The notes under the pieces were generated by a model. The model did no database searches and had not been told where the DNA came from. It saw nothing but the letters and a program-made list of their open reading frames with translations. DNA of 57,782 bases, taken from NCBI GenBank assembly GCA_003280055.1, contig QCGG01000012.1:1-57782 (forward strand). The letters run 5' to 3'. The translations under genes were made by a program, and so were the position numbers. Positions within the stretch are counted from its first letter, which is position 1. The number at the start of each line of letters is the position of its first letter. This document shows, one piece after another, positions 26,818 to 37,259 of the stretch. The DNA is from Prochlorococcus sp. AG-363-P19 (GTDB lineage Bacteria; Cyanobacteriota; Cyanobacteriia; PCC-6307; Cyanobiaceae).

Positions 26818-27795
26818 CTAGTTTTGCTGGAATTTTAGCTCGCCTTGAACCTCAAGTTGAACTCCAGGTCCCATTAAAAGGGTTTTCTCTTCTAGCTCTT
26901 CAAGTCTTCCTGGTGTGATCCATTCGAGTTGCTTTAGCAAGTGGAGAGCAATTGCATGTTTGGCTCGTTTGGAGCCATCTTCTACTTTTATGGACAAGCC
27001 AATCCCTTCACCAAGTCTGCTAATACATTGAATGCCTTCCGCGCCACCTTTACTAATTAGTTGCCCATGTGAATTTTTCATTAATTCTGTGTCAAATTTT
27101 TCATCACCTCCAACAAGAATTGGGTAGGAAAGCATTGCTCTACTGATTTGCTCCAACTCAGCAAATTGTGAAGCTCCTAGGTGAGCATATAACAATGCCA
27201 TTTGTGAGAGCCGTAATAGATATGTTGGAGCTCCGCAATCATCTCTCGCGGCAACTAGCTCTTCTGCGGGTAAACCAAGTAGTTCTGCTAATCGCCTTGT
27301 TATTTCTTCTTGCAATGGGTGCTCTCCTTGTAAATACGTTTCAAGTGGCCAACCCATTTTTTTGCTTGTTACTAAAAATGCTGCGTGTTTTCCAGAACAA
27401 TTATGCTCAAGTGGACTTTTACCTTTCTTTGGAACAGGACATTGAAGTTTGCTTACATCTATTTCGGCATTCCATAAGATTCTAAATACTTCTCTTGCGT
27501 GCATTGTTGTCCCTGCGTGCGAGCCACAACTTATTGCAATACCCTTTTCTCCGGAGTTTGTCTGTTCGGCTGCACCACTACTGATAAAGGGTATTGCCTG
27601 AAATGGTTTAAGTGAAGATCTGATGAATGTTTCTAAATTTACTTTTCCCGCTGACATTAATACTCTTCCTTTGTTATCACTTACAACAGCATGTCCTCTA
27701 TGGACTGATTCAACACTTGAAGATCTTTTTAAATACACTTCTAGATGTTGATTACTATGTCTTTTTTGAGATATAAGATTTGTTTGAATGTTCAT
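26818..27795 (-). CDS. Asparaginase (AnsA/asparaginase_II family)
   Basis: Member of the Asparaginase_II family related to Rhizobium AnsA, which hydrolyses asparagine to aspartate and ammonia. Motifs: EVYLKRSSSVESVHRGHAVV, SSLKPFQAIPF (the KPFQ segment), GIAISCGSHAG and NCSGKHAAFL, GCGAPTYLL-like DDCGAPTYLL. 325 residues is normal. No signal peptide, so cytoplasmic. It may recycle nitrogen along with the amino acid importer upstream in the window. It follows CGLD27 by 10 bases, so probably the last gene of the DUF3318-rsfS-CGLD27 operon. Confidence 0.9.
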   Translation of the reverse strand: MNIQTNLISQKRHSNQHLEVYLKRSSSVESVHRGHAVVSDNKGRVLMSAGKVNLETFIRSSLKPFQAIPFISSGAAEQTNSGEKGIAISCGSHAGTTMHAREVFRILWNAEIDVSKLQCPVPKKGKSPLEHNCSGKHAAFLVTSKKMGWPLETYLQGEHPLQEEITRRLAELLGLPAEELVAARDDCGAPTYLLRLSQMALLYAHLGASQFAELEQISRAMLSYPILVGGDEKFDTELMKNSHGQLISKGGAEGIQCISRLGEGIGLSIKVEDGSKRAKHAIALHLLKQLEWITPGRLEELEEKTLLMGPGVQLEVQGELKFQQN

Positions 27796-27805
27796 AAAAT
27801 TATAA

Positions 27806-28303
27806 TCAAGAAGATAGTAACTGGCAGAACAGTGTTCCAGTTAATAAAAGAAGTAAAGAGATTATTAGTGGGTTAATTATATTCCTTATTATAGGACCGA
27901 CTTGATATTTGGCTACAAGCATGTCCTTTTGATGCCATTTTTCTGGTTTGTTCCAATAATTGCCGTCATACCATCCAGATTCTTCATATTCAACTTTCTT
28001 TACAGTCAAACGCTTCCATATATAGTTCCAACCAATTAATAGTCTGATTAAAAGAATAATTGGTAGTCCCAAGCTAACAATTGCACTTGTGAAAAATACT
28101 TTAATGACATCATTGTTAATTGAATAGCTATTATAACAAAGCAATAAGTTTATTGGAAAAGTGATTAGCCAACTTATTGCAAGCGATCTGTAAAGATGCA
28201 ATCCTTTGTTTTTTGGTAACGAAAAAAACCAACTTTTAGAAATCTCTTTGTACTCTTCCAGAGGCTGCTGTTCTATTGGAACAGGACAAATTTCTGAAGA
28301 CAT
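27806..28303 (-). CDS. CGLD27 (DUF1230) membrane protein
   Basis: Conserved in cyanobacteria and plants (CGLD27), where it is linked to iron-limitation and chloroplast function but has no defined biochemistry. Recognised from CPVPIEQQPLEEYKEISKSWFFSLP, LLIGWNYIWKRL and VEYEESGWYDGNYWNKP. Two to four hydrophobic segments (LAISWLITFPINLLL; VFFTSAIVSLGLPIILLIRLL; IISLLLLLTGTLF). It lies 14 bases after rsfS. Confidence 0.88.
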   Translation of the reverse strand: MSSEICPVPIEQQPLEEYKEISKSWFFSLPKNKGLHLYRSLAISWLITFPINLLLCYNSYSINNDVIKVFFTSAIVSLGLPIILLIRLLIGWNYIWKRLTVKKVEYEESGWYDGNYWNKPEKWHQKDMLVAKYQVGPIIRNIINPLIISLLLLLTGTLFCQLLSS

Positions 28304-28317
28304 TTTTTATTAAAAAT

Positions 28318-28686
28318 TTAGTTTGTTGAAGGCATGTAATGTCTGCGCTCTCCGTGCCCCCAGAAGGCTTCAAGATCGTAGTAAGCCCTTTCATTTGGCT
28401 GAAAGAGATGAACTATCACATCTCCGTAATCAATTAATGTCCATTTTGCTTCGTTAACTCCTTCTTTTCTAAGAGGTAATCGATCGGCTTTGTCCTCAAT
28501 CATATCTTCAACTGATTTAGCTATAGCTCTTACCTGAACATCTGACAGACCTTCAGCAATGACGATCCAGTCAGCGAGAGAAGTTACATCTTCAACACGA
28601 ATTAGTTGAATATCTTTTGCTTTCCGATCATCACAAGCTTCGGCAGCTATCAGAGCTATCGCCTCACTGTCCATAAACATTCTCAC
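28318..28686 (-). CDS. rsfS: Ribosome silencing factor RsfS
   Basis: Binds ribosomal protein uL14 and blocks joining of 30S and 50S subunits when nutrients are scarce. The family core is present: ACDDRKAKDIQLIRVEDVTSLADWIVIAEG, then VRAIAKSVED and KWTLIDYGDVIVHLFQPNERAYYDLEAFWG. 122 residues is normal. ATG 28686 and ATG 28674 are both possible; either overlaps the end of the DUF3318 gene (stop at 28664-28666). Confidence 0.95.
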   Translation of the reverse strand: MRMFMDSEAIALIAAEACDDRKAKDIQLIRVEDVTSLADWIVIAEGLSDVQVRAIAKSVEDMIEDKADRLPLRKEGVNEAKWTLIDYGDVIVHLFQPNERAYYDLEAFWGHGERRHYMPSTN

Positions 28687-29302
28687 TGCTTACTGATTCA
28701 ACAGATCCTTCTTGCTCAGCCATTTCAGCTCTGGCCTTGCTAGCACTTTTCCTGAGGGCCTCTAGGCGGTCTTCATAGAATCCTCGTTTCTTTTTCTTTC
28801 TGGTTTGCTCTATTAGTTCTTTAAGGGCTCCCCCTAAACTTTTATATGCATTTGGAACGCTATATCCAAAACGGCAAGCTAAATCAATTGCCCTCTCATC
28901 AGCTGCTATCGCATCTTGTAAACGCTTTTCAGAATTGTTCTTGAGGTAGAGACGGTATCCAGCGAATCCTGATAGTCCAAGAGCCATTAAAAGCAGTAAT
29001 CCGTCTTGAACCCAAAGTTCACCAATTGCTCCACCTACTCCAATGGCAAGAGCAGCCATCTCCCATCCGTCTCTAGGGATGGTGTCATTTTGAATTCGAC
29101 CGACTTCATGCCAGAACATCAGGTTTCGATGATCTAAGGCAAGGTTTTCCCATTGGTCGAGATCGATTTGTATTTCGACCTCATCACGACCTATCTCTTC
29201 CAGGGCAATTAAAGGAGGATCTACCGAAGCAGCAGCCTCAACAAACACCCAGCTTTGATTTTCTGGCGGCAGCAACCCCTTCAGGCGCTGAAGTTCGCTC
29301 AT
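28664..29302 (-). CDS. DUF3318 membrane protein
   Basis: Cyanobacterial conserved protein of unknown function. Two hydrophobic segments in the middle (MAALAIGVGGAIGELWVQDGLLLLMALGLSGFAGY). Around them, FWHEVGRIQ and DERAIDLACRFGYSVPNA resemble the zinc-helix and Glu-helix of M48 metalloproteases, but the second His of HExxH is Arg, so I expect no protease activity. A basic stretch KKKKRGFYEDR and acidic tail follow. First gene of the rsfS operon and divergent from carB. Confidence 0.82.
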   Translation of the reverse strand: MSELQRLKGLLPPENQSWVFVEAAASVDPPLIALEEIGRDEVEIQIDLDQWENLALDHRNLMFWHEVGRIQNDTIPRDGWEMAALAIGVGGAIGELWVQDGLLLLMALGLSGFAGYRLYLKNNSEKRLQDAIAADERAIDLACRFGYSVPNAYKSLGGALKELIEQTRKKKKRGFYEDRLEALRKSASKARAEMAEQEGSVESVSSENVYGQ

Positions 29303-29414
29303 GGTCTAGAAATCACCTTTTAATTAAGTTAGCGACTAAGGGGCCGAATTTCGTTTTTATTTAGGCATTTATTCAGCCGCGTGGGAAGCTAGACGGGGTT
29401 GACCGTCAAAAACA

Positions 29415-32400
29415 ATGCCAAGGCGGAACGATATTCGCCGAATTCTTCTACTCGGCTCAGGGCCAATAGTTATTGGCCAGGCTTGTGAATTCGACTATTC
29501 AGGCACCCAAGCATGTAAAGCTCTTCGTGCTGAAGGCTTTGAGGTGGTTTTGGTGAACTCAAATCCTGCATCAATAATGACCGACCCTGAGATGGCGGAT
29601 CGCACATATTTGGAACCGCTTACTCCAGATGTTGTTTCAAGAGTTATTGAAATCGAAAGGCCAGATGCTCTTTTGCCAACTATGGGTGGTCAGACAGCTT
29701 TGAATTTGGCTGTAGAGCTTGAACAGAGTGGTGTTTTAAGGAAATTTGATGTTGAGTTGATTGGTGCTGATTTTGAAGCAATTAAGAAAGCAGAAGACCG
29801 AAAGCTATTTAAAGAGTCAATGGAGAGAATAGGGGTAAAAGTTTGTCCTTCTGGAATTGCTTCAAGCCTTAAGGAAGCAGAAGCAGTTGGTCTAGAAATA
29901 AATAGTTTCCCAAGAATAATTAGACCGGCATTTACTCTTGGTGGTAGTGGCGGTGGAATTGCCTACAATCCAGAAGAATTTTCTACTCTTTGTAAGAGCG
30001 GGTTAGATGCAAGTCCTGTGTCTCAAATACTTATTGAGAAATCGTTATTGGGATGGAAAGAATATGAATTAGAAGTTATGAGAGATATGGTGGATAATGT
30101 AGTTATTGTTTGTAGTATTGAGAATGTTGACCCAATGGGTGTACATACAGGTGATTCCATCACTGTAGCTCCAGCGCAGACACTTACTGATCGTGAATAT
30201 CAACGTTTAAGAGACCAGTCAATTGCAATTATTAGAGAAATTGGTGTTGAGACTGGAGGTAGCAATATTCAATTTGCGATAAACCCTGACAATGGTGAAG
30301 TAGTTGTTATAGAAATGAATCCACGGGTAAGCAGATCATCAGCTCTTGCAAGCAAGGCGACTGGTTTTCCAATCGCAAAAATAGCTGCTCGCCTTGCAGT
30401 GGGCTACAATTTGAATGAAATAATAAATGATATAACTGGTAAAACACCCGCTTGCTTTGAACCTTCTATTGATTATGTCGTTACGAAAATCCCACGTTTT
30501 GCTTTTGAAAAATTTAGGGGAAGTCCGGCAGTTTTAACGACTTCAATGAAATCTGTAGGCGAAGCAATGGCTATTGGTAGGTGTTTTGAGGAGTCATTTC
30601 AAAAGGCCTTGCGATCACTTGAAGTTGGACTTTCTGGATGGGGTTGTGACAGAAAAGAGTTAGGGCTAAATCCAACCCAAATAGATCGTTTACTTAGAAC
30701 TCCTTCTCCCGATCGTATTATGATAATTAGAACTGCTATGTTAAATGGTAAAACTAATGACCAAATTTATGAACTAAGTAAAATAGATCATTGGTTCTTG
30801 CAAAAATTTAGAAACCTTATTGATTTAGAAAAAAGACTATTAACTAATAGAAAATTAAAAGAATTGACAGCTGAAGTTTTGTTGGAATTAAAACAACATG
30901 GTTTCTCGGATTCACAAATAGCTTGGGCTACCTGTACTAAAGAATTAGAAGTACGTGCTTACCGAGAGTCTAAAAATATTCGACCTTTGTTCAAAACAGT
31001 TGATACATGTGCAGCTGAATTTGCATCAACTACTCCATATTATTACTCTAGTTATGAGCGTCCAATTTATTTCTTTGACTCTGAAAAGAATATTATACAG
31101 AAGCCCCTTCAAACAGAAGTCGTTTTAGATAATAAAAAGAAAGTAATGATTCTTGGTGGAGGGCCAAATCGAATTGGGCAAGGAATAGAATTTGATTATT
31201 GTTGTTGTCATGCTTCTTTTGCTGCTCAGCAAATGAACTTTTCAACAATAATGGTTAATAGTAATCCCGAAACTGTCTCCACAGATTATGATACAAGTGA
31301 TAGATTGTATTTTGAACCAGTCACTCTTGAAGATGTTCTAAATATTATTGAAGTAGAGAAACCTGAGGGCATCATCGTTCAGTTTGGAGGCCAAACTCCG
31401 TTGAAACTTGCCATGTCTCTTTTGCGTTGGCTTAATACATCAAAAGGAAAAAAATTGGGAACTCGTATTTTGGGGACTTCACCTGAATCAATTGATAAAG
31501 CTGAAGACAGAGAGCAGTTCGAGGCAATTCTAAGAAAATTATCAATCCTACAACCAAAAAATGGAATTGCTAGAAACGAAATAGAAGCATTAGCTGTTGC
31601 CTCTAAAATTGGTTATCCAGTTGTGGTAAGACCTTCATATGTTCTAGGTGGACGGGCTATGGAGGTTGTTTTTGATGAAGAAGAACTTAAAAAATATATG
31701 TCTGAAGCCGTAAAAGTTGAACCTGATCACCCTGTACTAATTGATCAATATCTACAAAATGCAATTGAAGTTGATGTTGATGCTCTTTGTGACCGAAATG
31801 GTCTAGTTGTTATAGCAGGTCTTATGGAACATATTGAACCTGCTGGTATTCACTCCGGAGATTCTGCCTGTTGTTTACCTTCCGTTACTTTGGGCAATTC
31901 TTCTCTTAGAGCCATCCGTAAATGGACTGAAGAACTTGCAATAACTTTAAAAGTTGTTGGATTGATTAACTTACAATTTGCTGTGCAAAAAAATACTAAT
32001 GGAGAGGAAGTTGTATATATAATTGAAGCAAATCCTCGTGCATCTAGAACAGTTCCTTTTGTTGCTAAAGCGACAGGCATTCCTCTTGCTGGAATAGCGA
32101 CACGTCTTATGGCTGGAGATACACTTTCTCAAATTGGTTTGACCGAAGAGCCTGAACCACCATTGCAGTCAATTAAAGAAGCAGTTTTACCTTTTCGACG
32201 TTTTCCTGGAGCTGACAGTGTTTTAGGTCCAGAGATGAGATCTACTGGTGAGGTAATGGGTTCGGCAAATAGTTTTGGTATGGCTTATGCAAAATCAGAA
32301 TTAGCAGCTGGCGATGGCCTTCCGATAAAAGGTACTGTATTTCTCTCTACTCATGATAGAGATAAGGAGGGTTTGGTCCCCGTTGCTAAAAGGCTTTTGG

Positions 32401-32723
32401 AGCTTGGTTTTGATTTAATAGCGACTTCAGGTACTGCCGATGTTCTTCAAAAAGCAGGTTTAGATGTTCAACCTGTTCTTAAGGTTCATGAGGGGCGTCC
32501 AAATATTGAGGATTTGATTAGGTCGGGAAAAATTCAATTGGTTATTAATACCCCAATTGGTCGACAAGCAGCACATGATGACAAATATTTGCGACGTGCT
32601 GCGTTGGATTATTCAGTTCCTGCTGTGACTACGCTTGCTGGAGCACGGGCTGCTGTAGAGGCAATTGTTGCTCTACAAGAGCAACAACTTTCTGTAGCAG
32701 CACTACAGGATATTCATTTCTGA
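29415..32723 (+). CDS. carB: Carbamoyl-phosphate synthase large subunit
   Basis: Makes carbamoyl phosphate from bicarbonate, ammonia and two ATP for arginine and pyrimidine synthesis; also the donor for the carbamoyltransferase at 23-25 kb. 1102 residues with two homologous ATP-grasp halves ([21 protein letters not shown] and [33 protein letters not shown] and [13 protein letters not shown]), the oligomerisation domain in the middle, and a C-terminal MGS-like allosteric domain ([12 protein letters not shown]...[16 protein letters not shown]). Start ATG 29415. No carA nearby. Confidence 0.97.
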   Translation: MPRRNDIRRILLLGSGPIVIGQACEFDYSGTQACKALRAEGFEVVLVNSNPASIMTDPEMADRTYLEPLTPDVVSRVIEIERPDALLPTMGGQTALNLAVELEQSGVLRKFDVELIGADFEAIKKAEDRKLFKESMERIGVKVCPSGIASSLKEAEAVGLEINSFPRIIRPAFTLGGSGGGIAYNPEEFSTLCKSGLDASPVSQILIEKSLLGWKEYELEVMRDMVDNVVIVCSIENVDPMGVHTGDSITVAPAQTLTDREYQRLRDQSIAIIREIGVETGGSNIQFAINPDNGEVVVIEMNPRVSRSSALASKATGFPIAKIAARLAVGYNLNEIINDITGKTPACFEPSIDYVVTKIPRFAFEKFRGSPAVLTTSMKSVGEAMAIGRCFEESFQKALRSLEVGLSGWGCDRKELGLNPTQIDRLLRTPSPDRIMIIRTAMLNGKTNDQIYELSKIDHWFLQKFRNLIDLEKRLLTNRKLKELTAEVLLELKQHGFSDSQIAWATCTKELEVRAYRESKNIRPLFKTVDTCAAEFASTTPYYYSSYERPIYFFDSEKNIIQKPLQTEVVLDNKKKVMILGGGPNRIGQGIEFDYCCCHASFAAQQMNFSTIMVNSNPETVSTDYDTSDRLYFEPVTLEDVLNIIEVEKPEGIIVQFGGQTPLKLAMSLLRWLNTSKGKKLGTRILGTSPESIDKAEDREQFEAILRKLSILQPKNGIARNEIEALAVASKIGYPVVVRPSYVLGGRAMEVVFDEEELKKYMSEAVKVEPDHPVLIDQYLQNAIEVDVDALCDRNGLVVIAGLMEHIEPAGIHSGDSACCLPSVTLGNSSLRAIRKWTEELAITLKVVGLINLQFAVQKNTNGEEVVYIIEANPRASRTVPFVAKATGIPLAGIATRLMAGDTLSQIGLTEEPEPPLQSIKEAVLPFRRFPGADSVLGPEMRSTGEVMGSANSFGMAYAKSELAAGDGLPIKGTVFLSTHDRDKEGLVPVAKRLLELGFDLIATSGTADVLQKAGLDVQPVLKVHEGRPNIEDLIRSGKIQLVINTPIGRQAAHDDKYLRRAALDYSVPAVTTLAGARAAVEAIVALQEQQLSVAALQDIHF

Positions 32724-32760
32724 TAACCGACTAGGCTTGAGTGCTTTTTGAATTTCTAAA

Positions 32761-33438
32761 GTGACTTCTCTTACACCTTTGTTGAATCTTATACCTGGTA
32801 GCGATTGCACAGATCAATTTCAATGTGCTTATGAGAACCGTTATACATGGGGGAATGAGTTCTCTGGTTACAAGGGCAAGTGTTCTTATAAAGGTGACGG
32901 ACAATTAGTTGAGGGCAAATTCTTAGTCGGCAGTGACTTAAAAGCTAATGTTTACGACATAAAAGATGAGAGTTTTCATAAACTTCTAACGTCACAATTA
33001 TGGGAGGTCGCTATTCATCGTGTACGTAGAGCTTTCAAGGACACTCATGGGCAAAATACATTTACCAGTGGCGATATCGACGAAGTGGGACTTGAGGTGA
33101 TAGTTGGGGGAAGGAATGCTGGTGATAAATATCGAATTAAGGACAATATTGTCACAATGGTCCATAGAAATATTCATGGAAAGCTTATAAATATATTTAC
33201 AATAGATACCTTTAATACTGGTAATGGCTATTTAAGTAAGACTTATACAAGTCAGTATTTTGATCCTTCAACTTTAACAGCAATTAGTGCTGTCTCGAAA
33301 TTTAAAGATTCTTTTTCATTCTTTGATGAAGCTGGCTTTTGGGTTCTTAGTGAAAGGGTTATAGAGATAAATTCTTTTGAAGACACTCCAAGAAGTGTTC
33401 AAACATATAAGTTTTGGGATATGAAGACAGAGTTATAA
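32761..33438 (+). CDS. DUF3386 family protein
   Basis: Soluble cyanobacterial/plastid conserved protein, likely a beta barrel of alternating hydrophobic strands (FSGYKGKCSYKGDG, LEVIVGG, YRIKDNIVTMVHRNIHG, WVLSERVIEINSF). I recognise it as DUF3386-like; function unknown. GTG start at 32761, 37 bases after carB, followed by the symporter 24 bases on. Confidence 0.75.
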   Translation: MTSLTPLLNLIPGSDCTDQFQCAYENRYTWGNEFSGYKGKCSYKGDGQLVEGKFLVGSDLKANVYDIKDESFHKLLTSQLWEVAIHRVRRAFKDTHGQNTFTSGDIDEVGLEVIVGGRNAGDKYRIKDNIVTMVHRNIHGKLINIFTIDTFNTGNGYLSKTYTSQYFDPSTLTAISAVSKFKDSFSFFDEAGFWVLSERVIEINSFEDTPRSVQTYKFWDMKTEL

Positions 33439-33462
33439 AAATCTTGCCACCTGCTAAATGTT

Positions 33463-34884
33463 GTGAGAATATTTTGTAGAGAAATTTTGATCAAAGTGTT
33501 TTTTAGTCAAAGCTTTCCTGCGGTCACTCTTCCTGTAGCAGCTATATCATCCGATGTGGAAAAATTTATTGAATCAATAAATTCCCCAATAAATAGTTTT
33601 GTTTGGGGATGGCCAACAGTGATTTTGATTGCAATCACTGGCTTTTTATATATGTTTGGCTTGAGATTTATGCCACTAAGAAGAATCCCGTATGGTCTAC
33701 AGATGTTGTTCCAAGGTTCTTCTTCTGAATTGAGTCATGGGCAGATATCTCCTTTCCAAGCACTTATGACTTCTCTTTCTGCAACTATTGGTACTGGAAA
33801 TATTGCTGGGGTTGCTGTAGCGATTGCAATTGGAGGGCCTGGAGCAGTCTTTTGGATGTGGTTAATTGCAATCTTTGGGATCGCTACTAAATATTCAGAA
33901 GCTGTACTTGCCGTCCATTTCAGAGAATTTGACTCTTTAGGCAATCCTGTTGGAGGACCAATGTATTACATAAAAAATGGTCTTGGGCAACGATGGAAAT
34001 GGCTTGGGGGCCTATTTGCTTTGTTTGGTATGCTTGCAGGTTTTGGAATTGGAAATGGTGTTCAATGTTTTGAAGTTTCCCGTACTCTGGAAAATGTTGG
34101 TGTACCAAAATTATTCACAGCTGTAGTGCTCGGTAGTTTAGTTTTTGTTGTGATTATTGGGGGGATAAAACGTATTGCTAACGCTGCATCAGCAATTGTA
34201 CCAGCGATGGCTTTTTTATATATAGCGGCTTGTTTACTAATAATTTTGAACAATATATCGTCTGTTCCAAATGCCTTCTCAACGATTTTTTCAAATGCTT
34301 TTACTGGTAAGGCAGCTACAAGTGGAACTTTTGCCCAGGTTATTTTAATGGGCTTTAAAAGAGGTATATTTTCTAATGAAGCTGGTTTGGGAAGTGCCCC
34401 AATAGCCCATGCATCTTCTGCTACTAATCATCCAGTAAAACAAGGTACTGTAGCAATGCTAGGAACGTTTATTGATACTATTGTTATATGCACAATGACA
34501 GCTTTAGTTATCATTACTACAGGTGCATATGAGACTGGTCTTTCTGGCTCAGATTTGTCTATTGCAGCTTTTAATACTGGTTTAAATGGAAGTGGATGGG
34601 TCGTAACGGCTGGTTTGGTTGTTTTTGGATTTACCACTGTGCTCGGTTGGAGTCTTTATGGAGAACGTTGTACTGAATTCTTGTTTGGAGTCAAATCAAT
34701 TGTGCCTTTTAGGTTTGTTTGGGTTGCAGTAGTTGTTATTGCATCTATAGCAGGAGATAGAGAAGTTGTTTGGTCAGTAGCTGACACTCTTAATGGCTTA
34801 ATGGCATTACCTAATTTAGTAGCTCTAATACTTCTTTCTGGAACAGTTTTCAGACTCTCTAGACAATATCGATTTAACTCTTAG
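33463..34884 (+). CDS. Alanine/glycine:cation symporter (AGCS family)
   Basis: Sodium- or proton-coupled uptake of alanine/glycine. Family signatures: ALMTSLSATIGTGNIAGVAVAIAIGGPGAVFWMW, FGIATKYSEAVLAV, GPMYYIKNGLG, and FKRGIFSNEAGLGSAPIAHA. About ten or eleven membrane helices. The N-terminus is longer than needed (GTG 33463; residues 1-27 look like a signal-like hydrophobic lead), so a later start is possible. Another organic-nitrogen uptake system alongside the Aap importer. A weak hairpin (34884-34898, GATGC/GCATC plus T run) follows. Confidence 0.92.
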   Translation: MRIFCREILIKVFFSQSFPAVTLPVAAISSDVEKFIESINSPINSFVWGWPTVILIAITGFLYMFGLRFMPLRRIPYGLQMLFQGSSSELSHGQISPFQALMTSLSATIGTGNIAGVAVAIAIGGPGAVFWMWLIAIFGIATKYSEAVLAVHFREFDSLGNPVGGPMYYIKNGLGQRWKWLGGLFALFGMLAGFGIGNGVQCFEVSRTLENVGVPKLFTAVVLGSLVFVVIIGGIKRIANAASAIVPAMAFLYIAACLLIILNNISSVPNAFSTIFSNAFTGKAATSGTFAQVILMGFKRGIFSNEAGLGSAPIAHASSATNHPVKQGTVAMLGTFIDTIVICTMTALVIITTGAYETGLSGSDLSIAAFNTGLNGSGWVVTAGLVVFGFTTVLGWSLYGERCTEFLFGVKSIVPFRFVWVAVVVIASIAGDREVVWSVADTLNGLMALPNLVALILLSGTVFRLSRQYRFNS

Positions 34885-34908
34885 ATGCATGTAGCATCCT
34901 TTTATTTA
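34884..34908 (+). terminator. Weak intrinsic terminator
   Basis: GATGC-ATGTA-GCATC hairpin overlapping the symporter stop, then CTTTTATTT. It also lies at the end of the convergent DUF6447-like gene. Confidence 0.4.
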
Positions 34909-35133
34909 TGAAATAGGAGCTACAGACTTCAACTTTTCTTTTAGTTGCATTGCTAGTGTCTGTCTCCCAACAGCAAGAACCTTCAAAGTGTCTTCATGCA
35001 TTCTTAGCTGTGCATCTGCCACTTGCATGCCTCTAACTAATTCCTTGACTTCATCAGGTAATTGATTTAGGTCATAGCGTTTTCCTTCAAAGTTAAGAGT
35101 TGGATCTTGGTTTCTTTGTGTTGAGTCAGTCAT
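34906..35133 (-). CDS. DUF6447-like small protein, 75 aa
   Basis: Soluble helical protein. LNFEGKRYDLNQLPDEVKELVRGMQVADAQLRMHEDTLKVL is a conserved pattern I associate with DUF6447; an amphipathic helix carries Gln/Met/Leu heptads. Unknown function. ATG 35133 is preferred to the upstream frame to 35193. Confidence 0.72.
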   Translation of the reverse strand: MTDSTQRNQDPTLNFEGKRYDLNQLPDEVKELVRGMQVADAQLRMHEDTLKVLAVGRQTLAMQLKEKLKSVAPIS

Positions 35134-35239
35134 GTTTTTTGGTGGGGTGAAGTAAGTTTTAAAAACTCTCTCATATGAATTGGTCTTAATCATAAATATT
35201 TCGAGGAGCTTTAAAACCTATGCAAAAGTTTTTTTAGTT

Positions 35240-36982
35240 TTAATTCATGAGATCACGGATGATTTGTTTTTTACATAATTCTCGATAACGCCCCCCTTTG
35301 GTGATCAACTCGTTATGTGTTCCTTTTTCGCTAATTTGACCTTTCTCTAGAACAATAATTTGGTCTGCTTCCTGGACTGTAGCCAATCTATGGGCTATTA
35401 CAAGAACTGTTCTGCCTTTCATGGCTTGCTTGAGCCCAAGTTGAACAGCCTCTTCGGCCTCTGCATCGAGAGCGCTAGTCGCTTCGTCAAGAAGAAGAAT
35501 TGAAGGATTTCCTAGAACAGCTCTGGCAATGGCAATTCTTTGTAATTGGCCACCCGATAGATTTATTCCTCTCTCTTCTATTCTTGACGCATAACCCTGC
35601 TTGAAAGTTTTTATAAAATCATGGGCATTGGCTAGTTTTGCTGCTTCAACTATTTCTTTGTTTGTGGCTTTTCTTCCGAAACTTATTGCATCTGAAATGG
35701 TCCCTGAGAAAATGGTTGGTTGTTGAGGAACCAATGCAATATGTTTCCTAAGTTCCTTGGCTTTGATTTGAGTAATATCTTTTTGGTCAAATAGTATCTT
35801 TCCTCTTTGGGCCACTATAAAGCGAAGTAATAAAGCAAAAATTGTACTTTTACCAGCACCTGAAGGGCCAACTAGAGCAACGACTTGACCTGCTTTTATT
35901 ATTATATCTATTTCATTAAGTATTGGAGTTCCTTCCTCGTAGGAAAAACTTATTTGATTTAACTCTAGTTCGTCATTTAATGAGGTTAGTGTTTCGGCCA
36001 TTGCTGGATCTGGTGGCTCCTGAGGCTGGTCTTCTAGATCTTTCAATCTTCGCAGTGAGGCTTGGCCTTGCTGGAACTCATTGAAATTGGTTGTCAAATG
36101 ACTTATCGGGTCTATTAGCATCAATAAAGCAGCTACATAACTACTAAAACCTTGCGCGTCTAAATCACCAGTTTGAATTCTGATGGTCCCAATAACTAAG
36201 ACAGCTAATATTCCAGCTGCTTCAATAAAACCTACGACAGGGTGTTGAAGAGCCAGTAATTTGAGGGTTCTGTAACGAGCATTTCGATGCTCCTCAACCT
36301 CCTGGTCAAAGCGTTCTTGGAGCCATGACTCAGCAGCAAAAGCCCTTACTAGAGGTAATCCCTGTATTGCTTCTCCTAGTAAACCGGCTAGGCCACTTAC
36401 CTGTTTTTGACTTCGTTCTGCTGCTTTAAGAACTTTTGCTCCAAATTGGCTAACTAAAAGGGCAACTAAAGGTGCAAGGAAGAGAGTCGCAAGCGATGTT
36501 TGCCAATCAAGAAAGATCATGTAGCTGAAAACAGCTATCAATTGAAGAATGCTTGGTGTTGTGTCTTGGATGGTTTTATAAACAACTTCCCCTACACGAT
36601 CTGCATCTTCAGTAAGCCGATAGGTAAGATCTCCAGATGAAAGTTTTTCTAAAGAACCCAGCTCAACTTTTTGTAGTTTTCTAAATAAATTACGTCGAAG
36701 TTCTTGACTTAAATAAAGTGCTGGACTTGCTAAAAGGGTGTCTTGACCGAATTGGGCAAGTTTCTGCACAAGAAATATTATTAGAGAAATGCTAATAACC
36801 CGTATTACCTGCGTGAAGTCACCATTGCCTATTGCGGGAATTAATTGACCTGCGAGCCAAGCGAGTATGGGCCAACAACTTACATAAATAAGCATGCATA
36901 AGCCACCCCACGCTAGGCGTCGAAGATGGGGCCTTAAGTATTTAAGGGGTTTAGTAAAGCTTGCGTTAGGGATGGAACTCAT
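35240..36982 (-). CDS. ABC exporter, fused membrane and ATPase domains (MsbA/LmrA-like)
   Basis: Half-transporter that dimerises to export a lipid, peptide or drug. Residues 1-310 are a six-helix membrane domain (LLASPALYLSQELRRNLFRKLQKVEL coupling region, ALATVLFLAPL-like). Residues about 340-580 are the ATPase: GPSGAGKSTIFALLLRF (Walker A), LVPQQPTIFSGTI (Q-loop), INLSGGQLQRIAIARAVL (signature), SILLLDEATSALDAEAE (Walker B) and IAHRLATV (H-loop). Substrate unknown; MsbA-like lipid export is one option. It is divergent from the S4 gene. Confidence 0.93.
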   Translation of the reverse strand: MSSIPNASFTKPLKYLRPHLRRLAWGGLCMLIYVSCWPILAWLAGQLIPAIGNGDFTQVIRVISISLIIFLVQKLAQFGQDTLLASPALYLSQELRRNLFRKLQKVELGSLEKLSSGDLTYRLTEDADRVGEVVYKTIQDTTPSILQLIAVFSYMIFLDWQTSLATLFLAPLVALLVSQFGAKVLKAAERSQKQVSGLAGLLGEAIQGLPLVRAFAAESWLQERFDQEVEEHRNARYRTLKLLALQHPVVGFIEAAGILAVLVIGTIRIQTGDLDAQGFSSYVAALLMLIDPISHLTTNFNEFQQGQASLRRLKDLEDQPQEPPDPAMAETLTSLNDELELNQISFSYEEGTPILNEIDIIIKAGQVVALVGPSGAGKSTIFALLLRFIVAQRGKILFDQKDITQIKAKELRKHIALVPQQPTIFSGTISDAISFGRKATNKEIVEAAKLANAHDFIKTFKQGYASRIEERGINLSGGQLQRIAIARAVLGNPSILLLDEATSALDAEAEEAVQLGLKQAMKGRTVLVIAHRLATVQEADQIIVLEKGQISEKGTHNELITKGGRYRELCKKQIIRDLMN

Positions 36983-37014
36983 CGAGACAGACTATCAATC
37001 GTAATTAATGAGTC

Positions 37015-37224
37015 ATGTTGGTTTCTATGAAGCTTGATCAATTTCTTAAATGGATTGGATGGGTCTCTACTGGTGGTGAGGCTAAGCATTTAATCCGTTC
37101 AGGACAGGTATGTGTAAACGGTTGTGTTGAGACTAGGCGGGGGAGACAACTAAAGAAAGGAGACCATGTTGTTTTAGGAGTCACAGAGGCAGTTGTGCCT
37201 GATAATGTTTCAACAACAACTTAG
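37015..37224 (+). CDS. S4-domain RNA-binding protein
   Basis: 69-residue protein that is only an S4 domain: MKLDQFLKWIGWVSTGGEAKHLIRSGQVCVNG and RRGRQLKKGDHVVLG. Family members (YbcJ/RqcP-like) bind structured RNA, often on the ribosome. ATG at 37015, alternative ATG at 37027 is the better fit to the domain. It lies 35 bases upstream of tpiA, probably cotranscribed. Confidence 0.88.
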   Translation: MLVSMKLDQFLKWIGWVSTGGEAKHLIRSGQVCVNGCVETRRGRQLKKGDHVVLGVTEAVVPDNVSTTT

Positions 37225-37259
37225 GTTGTCTATAGCCCATTTTCGTCAAGGAGAGCAGA

